NCBI GenBank assembly: GCA_028288905.1
Contig: JAQGHJ010000272.1
Coordinates: 1 to 5,260 of the forward strand
Origin: Phycisphaerales bacterium
Lineage (GTDB): Bacteria > Planctomycetota > Phycisphaerae > Tepidisphaerales > Tepidisphaeraceae
Direction: 5' to 3'
DNA: 5,260 nucleotides
Position 1 is the first letter of the stretch. Every line of letters starts with the position of its first letter. The translations under genes were made by a program, and so were the position numbers. The notes below the pieces were generated by a model. The model was not told where the DNA came from, searched no databases, and saw only the letters and a list, made by a program, of their open reading frames with translations. Positions 4,909-5,260 of this stretch are shown here, piece after piece.

Positions 4909-5260
4909 ATGCTCCGCCGCCTGTTCACCCTCCTGTCGACCGCGTCGCTCGTGCTGTGCGTGGCGACATCCGTGCTGTGGGCGCGGAGCTACTGGTATGA
5001 GGATTCGGCCCGGTACTGGGGATGCGAGCTGGCTGAGCGGCACGTACACGTACGGGTCACCTCGTTCCACGGCTTGCTCTGGGGCCGGCTCACTCTGGCC
5101 GAGCTGGCACCCGAGGAGCGGCGGGGGTACTGGGAGGCCTACCACTGGGCGAACTCGGGTCAGGAGCGGGGGTTCGCGGTCGGGTCGGACTACGTACACG
5201 TGGAGCCGGCGGACCGGGTCTCGTTCGCGTCCGTCCACCGGTTCCGGGCGGAACGCGCCG
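4909..5260 (+). CDS. Small Trp-rich membrane-anchored protein of unknown function, 3' end outside the window
   Basis: The frame is open to the right edge, with 117 residues visible. The N-terminus MLRRLF is followed by one hydrophobic helix (about 6-25, TLLSTASLVLCVATSVLW), then WARSYWYEDSARYWGCELAE, a beta-like HVHVRVTSFHGLLWGRLTL (45-63), a charged stretch ELAPEERRGYWEAYHW and further strand-like segments. I recognise LCVATSVLWARSYW followed by a short strand region as typical of numerous uncharacterised planctomycete proteins; no function can be given. The positive N-terminus suggests the chain after the helix lies outside the cytoplasm. The in-frame ATG at 4864 would add 15 residues (MAAQSLCTPGLQPFA), but it lies upstream of the likely transcription start. 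Neither start has a good Shine-Dalgarno. Codon third positions are strongly G/C, supporting a real gene. Confidence 0.7.
   Translation, partial: MLRRLFTLLSTASLVLCVATSVLWARSYWYEDSARYWGCELAERHVHVRVTSFHGLLWGRLTLAELAPEERRGYWEAYHWANSGQERGFAVGSDYVHVEPADRVSFASVHRFRAERA

Noticed and set aside
3999..5000. Plus-strand frame of 333 codons
   Set aside because: It spans the antisense of the TPR-like gene, the repeat-filled gap and an out-of-frame part of the plus-strand membrane protein, without a recognisable domain.

Overview
The window looks like chromosomal DNA from a planctomycete of the Gemmataceae (Gemmata-like). The basis is its very high GC content, long gaps between same-strand genes, palindromic intergenic repeats, and several proteins of a style I associate with planctomycetes: an STN-domain protein with a poly-glycine linker, a membrane-anchored protein of about 336 residues starting MKAERRHELKEN, and a small Trp-rich membrane protein. 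This assignment comes from recognition of protein style, not from a database search.

Layout. Five genes lie on the minus strand, and one partial gene at the right edge lies on the plus strand. In order of position they are: (1) an STN-domain exported protein, running off the left edge (1-667); (2) a TatA-family translocase subunit of 128 aa (826-1212); (3) a second, shorter TatA-family subunit of 87 aa (1441-1704); (4) an RluA/RluD-family 23S rRNA pseudouridine synthase (1958-3211); (5) a single-pass membrane protein with TPR-like helices and a Pro/Thr/Ala tail (3533-4543); (6) divergently, the 5' part of a small membrane-anchored protein of unknown function (4909 to the right edge). The gaps between the minus-strand genes are about 160-320 bp, so they are probably transcribed separately rather than as one tight operon.

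Functional links. The two TatA paralogues would supply pore-forming subunits for twin-arginine export; TatC is not in the window. They share an unusual C-terminal motif, (Y/F)DP(Y/H)TGK(P/L), twice in the first and once as the very C-terminus of the second. The pseudouridine synthase acts on ribosomal RNA and has no evident link to export.

Non-coding content. The 321-bp gap between the synthase and the TPR-like protein holds two adjacent inverted pairs of short palindromes. They resemble two REPIN-type elements (paired REP sequences), with spacers of 60 and 62 bp and a TCC/GGA loop in all four hairpins. The 365-bp divergent gap at 4544-4908 holds GATTGCG direct repeats and a larger imperfect inverted repeat with a related hairpin core. 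Upstream of the STN gene, three 10-bp-phased GTAGC repeats are bracketed by two ATCACAA copies. An extended -10 promoter (TGGTATAAT on the minus strand) precedes the second tatA. I found no RNA gene, CRISPR array, transposase or complete insertion sequence.
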